In this document: positions 22,495-32,391 of the stretch, piece after piece
Layout: the number at the start of each line of letters is the position of its first letter
Position numbering within the stretch: the first letter of the stretch is position 1
The notes under the pieces: model-generated
Seen by the model: only the letters and a program-made list of their open reading frames with translations
What the model was told of the DNA's origin: nothing
Databases searched by the model: none
Translations under genes and position numbers: made by a program
NCBI RefSeq assembly: GCF_001571325.1
Contig: NZ_BCTO01000027.1
Location: 1-64,000 of the forward strand
From: Delftia tsuruhatensis NBRC 16741
GTDB lineage: Bacteria > Pseudomonadota > Gammaproteobacteria > Burkholderiales > Burkholderiaceae_C
Length of the DNA: 64,000 nt
Reading direction: 5' to 3'

Positions 22495-22532
22495 TCCCCG
22501 GGCCGCTCGGCCCTTCGCCGGGTGAAACGTCA

Positions 22533-22558
22533 ACGGCTCCTTCGGGAGCCGTTTTTAT
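22533..22558 (+). terminator. Rho-independent terminator after the universal stress gene
   Basis: The stem ACGGCTCC / GGAGCCGT with a stable TTCG tetraloop is followed by TTTTATT. It lies 38 bases past the stop of the universal stress gene. Confidence 0.92.
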
Positions 22559-22584
22559 TGGTGCGCTGCAGGGGGAGAGGGCGA

Positions 22585-23097
22585 TCAGCGATTGAGCAGC
22601 CGTGCCAGCCAGCCCTTTTTCTTGCGCTGCAGTTCCAGCTCCTGCAGCACTTCGTTCTTGAGCCTTTCCTTCTCGGCGGCAGGACTGGACTCGCGCGCCA
22701 TGCGCAGATAGGCCTTGGCCGAGTCCACGTAGCCGGTGTCTTCGTTGCGGATGTGGTTGAACAGCCAGCGCGAGAGCATGCCGTGCAGCTCGGCGGCCAC
22801 GTCCTCGCCGGCATCGAAGCGGGTCTGCATCTCGATCACGCGGCGCGTGAACAGCTCGTGCACCTTCTTGTGCGGGCCGGCGAACATGTAGCCGGCGCTC
22901 TCGATCAGGCTTTCCTCGAACACGAAGTGCGAGACGGTGTAGTCGATCATCTCGCCGATGACATCGCCCAGGGCCTCGCGGTCGGGCGAGGAGCGCAGCT
23001 CGTAGAGCTTGTTGATGTAGTCGACGATGCGGCGGTGCTGCCTGTCGATCTCTGCAATTCCGGTGTCCAGCTCGGGGACCCAGACCAGCAATGCCAT
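22585..23097 (-). CDS. Bacteriohemerythrin
   Basis: A 170-aa hemerythrin-domain protein that binds O2 at a di-iron site. The ligands are all present: HRRIVDYIN, HFVFEESLIE (H..E), HKKVHELF (H..H) and HIRNEDTGY (H..D). The domain fills residues 1-130; a basic helical tail (ERLKNEVLQELELQRKKKGW) follows. The ATG at 23097 has GGAG eight bases upstream. Likely roles are O2 storage or delivery, or sensing; no fused signalling domain is present. Confidence 0.92.
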   Translation of the reverse strand: MALLVWVPELDTGIAEIDRQHRRIVDYINKLYELRSSPDREALGDVIGEMIDYTVSHFVFEESLIESAGYMFAGPHKKVHELFTRRVIEMQTRFDAGEDVAAELHGMLSRWLFNHIRNEDTGYVDSAKAYLRMARESSPAAEKERLKNEVLQELELQRKKKGWLARLLNR

Positions 23098-23199
23098 GGC
23101 GTTCTCCAGGAATTCGATGATTTCCGGAGAAGTATTCACGGGACTGTCACATCGCCCCTTGATGCAGATCAGTCTGATCTGCATCAAGGAGACGCGGCG

Positions 23200-24183
23200 T
23201 CACTCGATCTTGGCGCCCGAGGACTCGACGATCTGCTTGGACTGCCTGAAGTCGGCCTGGAACATCTTGTCGAAGTCGGCCACGGTCATGGACTGGGGCT
23301 CGGCGCCCTGGGTCTGGATGGCGTCGCGCACTTCGGGCATGGCCAGCAGCTTGTTCACTTCGGCGTTGACCTTGGTCACGATGGCCGTGGGCGTGCCCTT
23401 GGGCATGAACAGGCCGTACCAGGTGCTCACGTCAAAGCCCTTGAGGCCCGATTCGGCCAGCGTGGGCGTGTCGGGCAGCGAGGACGAGCGCTTGGCCGAG
23501 GTCACGGCGATGGCGCGCAGCTTGCCGGCCTTGATCTGGCCGATGGCCGAGGGCACGGAGGACACCAGCAGGTCCACGTTGCCGGCCAGCGCATCCATCA
23601 GGGCCGGGTTGGAGCCCTTGTAGGGCACGTGCACCAGCTGGATGCCCGCCGCTTTCTCCAGCAGCACGCCCGAGAGGTGGATGCTGGTGCCATTGCCCGG
23701 CGAGCCGTAGGTCACCTTGCCCGGGTGCTGCTTGGCAGCGGCCACGATGTCGGCCAGGGTCTTGTAGGGCGAGTTCACGCTGGTGGCGATCACGATGGGC
23801 GTGTAGGCCACGTGGGCCACGGGCACCAGGTCCTTGACGGGGTTCCAGGGCAGGTTCTTGTAGAGGTAGGGGCCCAGGACCACGTTGTCCTTCTGGCCCA
23901 TGACCATGTCGTAGCCCGTGGGCGCCGCCTTGGCGGCCTCGGTGATGCCGATGGTGCCGCCTGCGCCCGCGCGGTTGTCGGGCACCACGGTCCACTTGCT
24001 GACTTCGGTGAGCTTGTTGGACACCACGCGCGCGAGGATGTCGGTGCCGCCGCCGGGCGGGAAGGGCACGATCATGCGCACGGGCTTGTTCGGATAGTCG
24101 GCAGCCGCACCTTGGGCGGCTGCGGAAAAGCTCAGGCCCATGGCGGCGGCCACGGCGGTGCAGGTGATCAGTTGGCGGAACAT
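23200..24183 (-). CDS. Bug-family periplasmic substrate-binding protein
   Basis: A 327-aa orphan receptor of the tripartite tricarboxylate transporter family. A Sec signal peptide is at residues 1-24 (LITCTAVAAAMGLSFSAAAQ). Family signatures are VRMIVPFPPGGGTDILARVV, DNRAGAGGTIGITEAAKA and VNSPYKTLADIVAAAK. The ATG at 24183 has GGAG upstream. It lies on the same strand as and downstream of the M20 amidase gene, so its ligand may be that enzyme's substrate or product, such as a carbamoyl or ureido acid; this is inference. Confidence 0.93.
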   Translation of the reverse strand: MFRQLITCTAVAAAMGLSFSAAAQGAAADYPNKPVRMIVPFPPGGGTDILARVVSNKLTEVSKWTVVPDNRAGAGGTIGITEAAKAAPTGYDMVMGQKDNVVLGPYLYKNLPWNPVKDLVPVAHVAYTPIVIATSVNSPYKTLADIVAAAKQHPGKVTYGSPGNGTSIHLSGVLLEKAAGIQLVHVPYKGSNPALMDALAGNVDLLVSSVPSAIGQIKAGKLRAIAVTSAKRSSSLPDTPTLAESGLKGFDVSTWYGLFMPKGTPTAIVTKVNAEVNKLLAMPEVRDAIQTQGAEPQSMTVADFDKMFQADFRQSKQIVESSGAKIE

Positions 24184-24437
24184 GAAAGAAGAAACTCCAG
24201 GGTCTGATGGGGCGGTGCAACCCTCTCGCAGCGGACCGGCAGTGCCGGGCCGCCCATGCGGTGGGTTGTCGATGATCGGGGAGGGTGGTTCCGCCATCTT
24301 GCATTGGGAAACCCGCTATTTGGGCGGATTTCCGCAATCTGTGCCACAGGGGCTTCCACCAAGGAGCAGCTTGTGCCTGCTCCAGAGGGAAGCGGGCTAT
24401 TTTATGCCGCCTTGGTGCCTGGCCGCAGGCCAGGCGC

Positions 24438-25715
<1,278 letters not shown>

Positions 25716-25808
25716 GGGTCTCGGTGAGTTCTGCGGCAGGCGCGCGAGCCGCGCAGGCGGCGCAGGCAGGCTGGGCGAAGCGGGGATTGTCGCGCGCAAA
25801 GGCGGTGC

Positions 25809-28800
25809 TCATGCAGACGTGCGCAGGCTCCTGAGCAACCGCTCCAGCGTGTCGAAGCTCACGGGCTTGACCAGGTGGTGGTCCATGCCGGCCTCGCGCG
25901 ATCGTCTCAGGTCATCCTCCTGCCCCCAGCCCGTGAGGGCGATCAGCAGGACCTGGTCGCGGCCCTGACGGGCGCGGATGCGGCGCGCAACTTCCAGGCC
26001 GTCCATGCCGGGCAGGCCGATGTCCAGCAGCACGACGTCGGGCCTGAAGGCGTCGTGCATGGCCAGCGCGCCGGGGCCGTCGCGGGCGATCTCGACCTCG
26101 GCTCCCAGCAGCCCTAGCAGCATGGACAGGGTGTCGGCGGCGTCCGCGTTGTCATCGACCACCAGGATGCGGCCGAAGGCTGGCGCGTCCCCGGTCTGCG
26201 CGCCTGCGGCCGGGCCGGGCAGGGAGGGCACATCGGCGGGTGCATGGGCGGATGCATCGGCAGGTGCATGGGCCGGCAAGGGCAGGCGCAGCCGCAATTC
26301 GCTGCCCTGGCCCGGACCTTCGCTGAGCGCCTGCACGCTGCCGCCATGCATCTCCACCAGGCTGCGCACCAGGGTCAGGCCGATGCCCAGGCCCCCCTGG
26401 CCCCGGCGGCCGCCGCGGTCCACCTGCATGAACATGTCGAAGATCCTGTCCAGCAGCGCGGCGGGGATGCCTATGCCGTCGTCACGCACGGAGATCACGG
26501 CCTGCGCACCCTCTGCCCAGGCCGCCAGCACGATGTGGCCGCCGGGATCGGTGTACTTGGCGGCATTGTTGAGAAGGTTGGTGACCATTTGCGCCAGCCG
26601 CACGGGGTCGGCCGGCAGCAGCAGGGTCTCGGCGGGCAGCTCCAGCCGAAGCTGGTGGCTGCCGGATTCCATGACCGCATGGCTGGCCGCCGCCACGCCT
26701 TGCAGCACGTTGTTCAGGTCCACCACCTCCTTGCGCAGCTGGACCTTGCCCGTGGTGATGCGCGAGACCTCCAGCAGGTCGTCCACCATGCGCACCATGT
26801 GGTTGACCTGGCGCTCCAGCATCTCCTGGCTGCGGCGCGCGCTGTCGTCGCCATGGACGGTGCGCTTGAGGATTTGCAGGCCGTGGCTGATGGGTGCCAG
26901 CGGATTGCGCAGCTCGTGGGCCAGGGTTGCCAGGAACTCGTCCTTGCGCCGGTCGGCTTCCCTGAGGTGCTGCTCGGCGCGCTTGAGTTCGGTGATGTCC
27001 TGGATGATGGAGCAGGTGCCCACGAGCTGCCCGCCGTCGTCGCGCAGCGGAGCGGCGCTGACGCGCATCCACCATTCGCGGCCCTCGTCGTCGGTGTGCA
27101 GCATCTCCAGCCCCGGCATGACCACCTCGCCGCGCAGCGCGCGCCTGCCGGGCCAGTTCTCGGGCGGTATGGGCCGGCCCTTGTCGTCCCAGCCGCGCCA
27201 GCGCTGCACGCGGTCGGCAAGGGTGGACGGGATGGCGCGCGGGACGAATCGGTCCATGAGCGCATTGCTGAGCACCATGGTGCCGCCCATGTCGGACACG
27301 CCCACGCCCGCCGGCATCTGGTCGATGATGGCGCGCAGCCTTTTCTCGTTGGCGCGCAGGGCAGCATGGGCCTGCTCGCGCACGCGCTCGAGCTGCAGCA
27401 GCGAGGCGACGCGCGCCAGCAGCTCGCGCGCCGAAAAGGGCTTGACCAGGTAGTCGTCCGCGCCTGCGCGCAGGCCTTCGACCTGGGCCTCCTGGCCTGC
27501 ACGCGCGGACAGCATGATGACGGGGATGGAGCGCGTGGCCTCGTCGCTGCGCAGCGCATGCAGCAACTCGAAGCCGTCGAGCACGGGCATCATCACGTCG
27601 GCAATCACGAGATCGGGCCGCTGGCGCCGGATGCAGTCCAGCGCGGCCCGGCCGTCGCCGGCCACCTCCACCTCGTACAGCGGACGCAGCAACTGGCCGA
27701 TATAGCCGCGCATGTCGGCGTTGTCGTCGGCGCAGACGATGCGCGGCCGGGGGCCTTGCGGTTCGGCCCCAGCCGGCACGCCGTGCGGGGCGTGCGTGGG
27801 CGATTCGCCCGGCACCCACTGCCGCGTCTCGTCCACGAGCTGGCGTGCGGCCGGGGCGCCCGCGCCGTGCCCCGGCGGCGGCGGGGTTGACGGTGCCGCG
27901 ATGGGGTTCACCTGTTCGGCCGGCAGGTGCGCGCTGCCCTTGGGCAGCCGCACGGTGAAGCGGCTGCCCTCGCCCTCCGTGCTGGTGACCGTGATGGTGC
28001 CGCCATGCAGCCGCACCAGTTCCTGCACCAGGGCCAGGCCGATGCCCGTGCCCTCGTGCGTGCGGGCGGGCTTGCCCGGAATGCGGTGAAAGCGCTGGAA
28101 AAGATGGGGCAGGTGCTGGGGCGCAATGCCCGAGCCGGTGTCGCTGACGGACAGCTCCACCGCAGGGCCCGCGTCGTGCAGCGCCACGGCGATTTCGCCC
28201 TGCAAGGTGAACTTGAAGGCGTTGGACAGCAGGTTGAGCACGATCTTTTCGTACATGTCCTGGTCCACGTAGACCGGCCCTTGCAGTGGCGGGCAGTCCA
28301 CGCGCAGCCGCAGGCCCGCCTGCTCCATGGCCGAGCGGAACACGCTGGCCAGCTCGGCCGTGGCGCGGGCCAGGTCCGTGGGCTCGTAGCTGGCCTGCAT
28401 GCGCCCGGCCTCGATGCGCGCGAAGTCCAGCAGGGCGTTGACCAGCTTTTGCAGGCGCAGCGCGTTGCGGTGGACCATCTGCGCCTGATCGGGCGGCAGG
28501 TGGCCGCCGTGCTCGCGCAGGGCGTCGTCCAGCGGCCCCAGGATCAGCGTCAGCGGCGTGCGCAGCTCGTGGCTGACGTTGGAGAAGAACATGGTCTTGG
28601 CACGGTCCACCTCGGCCAGGGCCCGGGCGCGCCGTGCTTCCTGCTCATAGGCCACGGCGTGCGCGACAACGCCGCCCGTGTGGCTTGCCACCATATCGAG
28701 GAAGGCGCAGTACTCCGCATCCAGCGGGCGGCGCGGGCTGACGCCCAGCACCAGCACGCCCGAGGCCTGGCCGTCGCCCGACCAGCGAACGGGCACGATG

Positions 28801-29639
28801 CGCGCCAGGCGCGAGGGTTCGGGCCAGGGGCCGCCAGGCAGGGTCAGGCCCAACTGCGCCAGGTCCACGTTGGCCGGCTGGCCCGATTGCACGGCCTGGG
28901 CCAGCGGCCAGGGCGCGGGGTCGGCCGCCAGGTCGGTGTCCATGCCGGTGGAGCACAGCAGCTGGAAGGCCGGGGGAGCGGTGTCTGCGCTGCCTGCATC
29001 CGGGGCGGCCTGGCATTCGTAGATGATGGCGAAGGGCACGTCGTAGGGGTTTTCATCCAGCACGGCGCAGACCTTTTCGCCCGCGTCCTTGGCACTGCGC
29101 ATGTCCAGCGTGCGGATGCCCAGGCGGTGCAGCGTCTCCAGGCGCCGCCGGCTGACGATTTTCTCGGTGGTGTCGGTGCAGGGACAGAACACGCCCTGCA
29201 CGGTGATGCCGTCATCGGCCAGGATGGGGCCGTAGGTGAAGGTGACGAAGACCTCTTCCTGCGGCAGCTCGCGGTCGAAGAAGTAGCGCGCATCGGTGGA
29301 CCAGGTGGCCTGGCCCGTGCGCAGCACGCCCTCCAGCATGGGGCCGATGTCGTCCCAGATCTCGCTCCAGCATTGCGCGCCGGCCTGTCCCAGCGCCTTG
29401 GGGTGCTTGCTGGTGCCCAGGAAGGGAATGTAGGCGTCGTTGTAGATCAGCCGGAAGTCATCGCCCCACCAGATGATGATGGGAAAGCGCGAGCCCAGCA
29501 TCAGGCTGGCGGCGTTGCGCAGGCTTTGCGGCCAGCTCTGCGGCGAGCCCAGGGGCGTGCCCTCCCAGTCGTGGGCGCGCACGCGTGCCGCCATTTCGCC
29601 GCGCTGCGGCAGGAATCCAAAACCGTCTTCTGAATTCAC
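25809..29639 (-). CDS. Double hybrid sensor histidine kinase/response regulator
   Basis: A 1276-aa soluble hybrid kinase without membrane helices. Order: PAS-like sensor (about 20-165), GAF-like region (170-330), first HisKA with phospho-His357 in VSHELRTPLTL, HATPase, first receiver (RIVCADDNADM... VIADVMMP), PAS (GVGVSDMGGTMV), second HisKA (LAHELRNPLAPISHG), second HATPase (GGLGIGLTLVRSL) and a C-terminal receiver (RILVVDDNADAA... VLLDIGLPGMDG). This is two complete kinase-receiver modules in one chain. The start is a GTG at 29639 with GGGAG upstream. The output partner is unknown. It is the last gene of the small-protein row that starts at 30543. Confidence 0.9.
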   Translation of the reverse strand: MNSEDGFGFLPQRGEMAARVRAHDWEGTPLGSPQSWPQSLRNAASLMLGSRFPIIIWWGDDFRLIYNDAYIPFLGTSKHPKALGQAGAQCWSEIWDDIGPMLEGVLRTGQATWSTDARYFFDRELPQEEVFVTFTYGPILADDGITVQGVFCPCTDTTEKIVSRRRLETLHRLGIRTLDMRSAKDAGEKVCAVLDENPYDVPFAIIYECQAAPDAGSADTAPPAFQLLCSTGMDTDLAADPAPWPLAQAVQSGQPANVDLAQLGLTLPGGPWPEPSRLARIVPVRWSGDGQASGVLVLGVSPRRPLDAEYCAFLDMVASHTGGVVAHAVAYEQEARRARALAEVDRAKTMFFSNVSHELRTPLTLILGPLDDALREHGGHLPPDQAQMVHRNALRLQKLVNALLDFARIEAGRMQASYEPTDLARATAELASVFRSAMEQAGLRLRVDCPPLQGPVYVDQDMYEKIVLNLLSNAFKFTLQGEIAVALHDAGPAVELSVSDTGSGIAPQHLPHLFQRFHRIPGKPARTHEGTGIGLALVQELVRLHGGTITVTSTEGEGSRFTVRLPKGSAHLPAEQVNPIAAPSTPPPPGHGAGAPAARQLVDETRQWVPGESPTHAPHGVPAGAEPQGPRPRIVCADDNADMRGYIGQLLRPLYEVEVAGDGRAALDCIRRQRPDLVIADVMMPVLDGFELLHALRSDEATRSIPVIMLSARAGQEAQVEGLRAGADDYLVKPFSARELLARVASLLQLERVREQAHAALRANEKRLRAIIDQMPAGVGVSDMGGTMVLSNALMDRFVPRAIPSTLADRVQRWRGWDDKGRPIPPENWPGRRALRGEVVMPGLEMLHTDDEGREWWMRVSAAPLRDDGGQLVGTCSIIQDITELKRAEQHLREADRRKDEFLATLAHELRNPLAPISHGLQILKRTVHGDDSARRSQEMLERQVNHMVRMVDDLLEVSRITTGKVQLRKEVVDLNNVLQGVAAASHAVMESGSHQLRLELPAETLLLPADPVRLAQMVTNLLNNAAKYTDPGGHIVLAAWAEGAQAVISVRDDGIGIPAALLDRIFDMFMQVDRGGRRGQGGLGIGLTLVRSLVEMHGGSVQALSEGPGQGSELRLRLPLPAHAPADASAHAPADVPSLPGPAAGAQTGDAPAFGRILVVDDNADAADTLSMLLGLLGAEVEIARDGPGALAMHDAFRPDVVLLDIGLPGMDGLEVARRIRARQGRDQVLLIALTGWGQEDDLRRSREAGMDHHLVKPVSFDTLERLLRSLRTSA

Positions 29640-29719
29640 GGGTTCTCCCACGGGATTGCCGACTTCGCGGGCCGGCCTGTGTCGTTGATCCAGGCGCCGG
29701 GGCCGCGGGGGCGGCGCAG

Positions 29720-29971
29720 CTATCGCGAGGCGGATTGCGCTGCAGGTGCGGCGCCTCGCCTGCGGGCGCCCTTGCGGGCAGCGCAATGCGCTGCTTGCCA
29801 GCCCCGGCCGCAGCCCGATTGCCTGCCGCCGCCGCTGTCCTTGTCCACGGTGGCCCACAGGCGCCTTTCGGCCTCTTCATGGCCTGCGCCGCGCGATTCG
29901 TGGCTGTGCACTATGTGCCGGGCCTGGCGTTTTCGCTCATGGGTATCGGTGGATTGGTCTCCTCGGGGCAT
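29720..29971 (-). CDS. Small basic stress-associated protein
   Basis: An 83-aa basic, hydrophilic protein. It opens MPRGDQSTDTHERKRQARHI and contains EEAERRLWATVDKDSGGGRQSG. This matches a widespread family of small proteins (MPRGDKS... AWATVNKxSGGGKKSGSG) that are sometimes annotated as plasmid-stabilisation proteins and are often seen with stress genes; function unproven. The C-terminal part is Ala/Arg-rich and probably disordered. The ATG at 29971 has an excellent GGGAG upstream and starts one base after the preceding stop, so the genes are coupled. Confidence 0.7.
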   Translation of the reverse strand: MPRGDQSTDTHERKRQARHIVHSHESRGAGHEEAERRLWATVDKDSGGGRQSGCGRGWQAAHCAARKGARRRGAAPAAQSASR

Positions 29972-29972
29972 G

Positions 29973-30167
29973 TCACTCTCCCTTGCGGGTCTGTTCCTGC
30001 TCGGGCGCGGGCGGCAATTCTATGGGGGGCGCCGTGGTGGGCGGATCTATCGGCTCGGGTCCGCGCGGGCGGCCGGGCTGGCGGTTGGGATCGTCGGGTG
30101 CCACGGGGTCGTTGGGCGTGGTCGGCACCTGGGGAATATTGGGTGCGTGGGGCAGGGGGTGGTTCAT
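29973..30167 (-). CDS. Small proline-rich protein
   Basis: A 64-aa protein that is about a third proline and carries many acidic and polar residues (PQVPTTPNDPVAPDDPNRQP). It has no signal peptide or membrane helix and is likely disordered. I do not recognise a function. It sits between a 108-aa membrane protein and the small basic gene, both on the same strand with tight spacing. A similar proline-rich protein lies at 37990-38166 ahead of the topoisomerase gene, so such proteins recur in this island. Confidence 0.55.
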   Translation of the reverse strand: MNHPLPHAPNIPQVPTTPNDPVAPDDPNRQPGRPRGPEPIDPPTTAPPIELPPAPEQEQTRKGE

Positions 30168-30216
30168 GGCTGCTGCTGTCCTGAGGGGAAGGGTTGATAC
30201 AAGTGCGCAGGCGGGC

Positions 30217-30543
30217 TCAGCGTGGCGCGGTGGTGGCGGGTGCGGTGGCCGGATCGGCCTGCGGCGGCGTCATGGAAGGCGCGGCAGGTGCGGCAGGTGC
30301 GGCAGGTGCGGCAGGTGCGGCCGGCGAGGCTGAGGAGGTGGGTTCTGTCGCTGGCGTTCCGGTGGCGCTGGGCGCATCCAGCCGCCCCCTGGGTGCCATG
30401 AAGTTGAACATCAGCACCAGGATCAGTGCGACGGCGGCCGTGAGGGCGGCGATGCGCAGCGGCCAGCGGCCATCGCGGATGTGGTTGTTCTCGCTGCGCT
30501 GGCGTTCGAGGGGGGCGTGCACTCTGCGGGGAGGGGTGTCCAT
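30217..30543 (-). CDS. Single-pass membrane protein with Ala-Pro tail
   Basis: A 108-aa protein. The first 27 residues are cytoplasmic, basic and polar, followed by one membrane helix (IAALTAAVALILVLMFNFM, about 31-49). The outer tail is rich in Ala, Pro, Thr and Ser and contains an AAP tripeptide repeat encoded by a nine-base tandem repeat. The ATG at 30543 has AAGGAG upstream. Function unknown; it begins the row of small genes that leads into the double hybrid kinase. Confidence 0.7.
   Translation of the reverse strand: MDTPPRRVHAPLERQRSENNHIRDGRWPLRIAALTAAVALILVLMFNFMAPRGRLDAPSATGTPATEPTSSASPAAPAAPAAPAAPAAPSMTPPQADPATAPATTAPR
30281..30325. repeat. Nine-base tandem repeat in coding sequence
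   Basis: Four perfect copies of GCGGCAGGT (30281-30316) and one imperfect copy lie inside the 108-aa membrane-protein gene. They encode the Ala-Ala-Pro repeat. Being in frame, copy-number changes would alter the tail length only. Confidence 0.9.
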
Positions 30544-30727
30544 GGCGGTCTCCTTCAATCCATGAGCCTTCACCTTAGGCCGGACGGCGGCCTGCAACTG
30601 TCGGACAAGGCAGGACCTGGGGGAGCGACAAGCCGCTGCACGGCAGTGGGGCTTGGCAGGACACACCGCCACGGGCAGCGGCGCCAAGGTCCATCGCAAG
30701 GCCGCGGCCGCGACGGCAGGTGCCGTG

Positions 30728-32062
30728 TCAGCCGTGGCGCCTGCGCCTGTCGGCCGGCGCTATGCGCAGCAGCTGGCGGTACTTGGTGACGGTGCGGCGG
30801 GCCACGACCAGGCCCTGGGCGCCCAGCTGGCGTGCGATATCGACGTCGGACAGGGGCCGGGCATCGGATTCGGCCGCGATGATGTCGCCGATCAGCTCGC
30901 GGATGGCCGTGGCCGAGCAGGCGCTGCCGCTGGCACTGAGCATGGGGCGCGAGAAGAAGTGCTTGAGCTCGAACACGCCCGTGGGCGTGGCCATGTACTT
31001 GTTGTTGGTCACGCGCGAGACGGTGGATTCGTGCACACCCACTTCCTCGGCAATTTCGCGCAGCACCAGCGGCTTCATGGCCATGGCGCCGAACTCCAGG
31101 AACAGCTCCTGCTTTCGCACGATGGCCCGGGCCACGTCCAGGATGGTGGAAAAGCGCTGCTCCACATTGCGCACGGTCCAGCGCGCGTCCTGCAGATGGT
31201 CGGCCAGCTGGGCCTGGCCCGTGCAGCGGTGGCGCTGGAACAGCTGCTCGTAGACGCTGTTCAGTCGCACGCGCGGCACGACGGCGGGGTTCAGTTGCAC
31301 ATTCCAGCCGCTCGGTCCCCTGCGCACGATCACGTCGGGAACGATGTAGTCCACGCGCGTGGAGCCGAAGCTCCAGCCAGGCCTGGGGTTGAGGCGCCGT
31401 ATGGCATCCATGGCCTGCACGATCTGGGCCGCCGGCACCTGCAGCGCCTTGGCCAGCCGCGGCACGTCGCGCGCGGCCAGCGCTTCCATGTGGTGCTGCA
31501 GCAGGGTCTGCGACAGCTGGCGCAGCGTGGCGTCGGCCATCTGCGGGCATTGCAGCAACAGGCATTCGCCCACGCTGCGCGCGGCCACGCCCGCCGGATC
31601 CAGCGATTGCACCAGTCGCAGGGCGATGAGCATTTCCTGCGCATCGGGCGCCGGGCTGAGCGCCAGCAGGCCGGCCAGCTCCTGCAGGTCCGTGCGCAGA
31701 TAGCCGTCGTCGTCCAGCGATTCCACGATGGCGCGCGCCATGCACAGGTCGCGCGGCGTCATGGCCGTCACGTTGAGCTGGCCGTGCAGGTGCATGGCCA
31801 GCGTGGTTTCGCAGGCAGCCGTGTCCATGGCGGAGCCCTCCGCGTCAACGGCCTGGCGCGCGCCCAGGTGCATGTCGGCCACCCACAGGTCGCGGTCATC
31901 TGCGGGCTCGGCATCTTCCAGGAATGGGTTGTCCTCCATCTTGCTGCGCACCATCGCGGCAAAGTCCAGCGAGGACATCTGCAGCATGCGCACCGCGTGC
32001 TGCAAGCGCGGGGAAAGCGTCTGGGACTGGCGTATGTCCGCCTTGAGGTGCATGGAACCCAT
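30728..32062 (-). CDS. rpoN: RNA polymerase sigma-54 factor, short paralogue
   Basis: A 444-aa sigma-54. Region I is present near the start (SQTLSPRLQHAVRMLQMSSLDF), the core-binding region is central, a helix-turn-helix-like ESTVSRVTNNKYMATPTGVF lies near 355, and the RpoN box reads ARRTVTKYR near the C-terminus. It is shorter than the 480-520 residues usual in betaproteobacteria, mainly because the acidic region II after region I is compact. It is not in the usual lptB-rpoN-hpf setting, so it is probably a second copy. I chose the ATG at 32062, with AAGGAG five bases upstream. A sensor kinase is divergent from it, and a sigma-54 activator lies 3 kb away. Confidence 0.93.
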   Translation of the reverse strand: MGSMHLKADIRQSQTLSPRLQHAVRMLQMSSLDFAAMVRSKMEDNPFLEDAEPADDRDLWVADMHLGARQAVDAEGSAMDTAACETTLAMHLHGQLNVTAMTPRDLCMARAIVESLDDDGYLRTDLQELAGLLALSPAPDAQEMLIALRLVQSLDPAGVAARSVGECLLLQCPQMADATLRQLSQTLLQHHMEALAARDVPRLAKALQVPAAQIVQAMDAIRRLNPRPGWSFGSTRVDYIVPDVIVRRGPSGWNVQLNPAVVPRVRLNSVYEQLFQRHRCTGQAQLADHLQDARWTVRNVEQRFSTILDVARAIVRKQELFLEFGAMAMKPLVLREIAEEVGVHESTVSRVTNNKYMATPTGVFELKHFFSRPMLSASGSACSATAIRELIGDIIAAESDARPLSDVDIARQLGAQGLVVARRTVTKYRQLLRIAPADRRRRHG

Positions 32063-32391
32063 CTCGTCTCCTTGTTGCGATGGCCACAAGGACGCAACGT
32101 TCATGCCCCGATCAGCGTGGCGAATCGTCTGGATACACTTTGGGCACGAAACCTGCTGCGTACTTGCTGCGCAGAAGGCACAGGGGCCCGGGGTTCGGCC
32201 GTCGCTGCGGGTATCGGCTTTGCAACAGCAGGGCCGCTCAAGGCGCCTGCGGTAAGAATTTCCGCTCGGGCGCAAGGTTTTCTGCAAACTTTGCCATGTA
32301 CCAATCCACCGGTTTTCACACGGTCCCGCCGCCGGGAACCCTCAATGCAGTCCCGCAAGGCGGGGCGCGCGGCGCCGCACGCGGGCCATCC
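32063..32391. other. Divergent intergenic region between rpoN and sensor kinase
   Basis: This 329-base gap holds both promoters. On the plus strand, TGGGCACGAAACCTGCTG at 32141-32158 fits the GG-N10-GC rule of sigma-54 promoters, though the -12 element is poor (CTGCT for TTGCA). An ATG at 32296 could extend the sensor kinase by 32 residues but lacks a ribosome-binding site. Nothing else was recognised. Confidence 0.4.

Noticed and set aside
30281..30325. Nine-base tandem repeat considered as a CRISPR or phase-variation element
   Set aside because: There are no spacers, and the unit is a multiple of three so it cannot shift frame; it simply encodes Ala-Ala-Pro.
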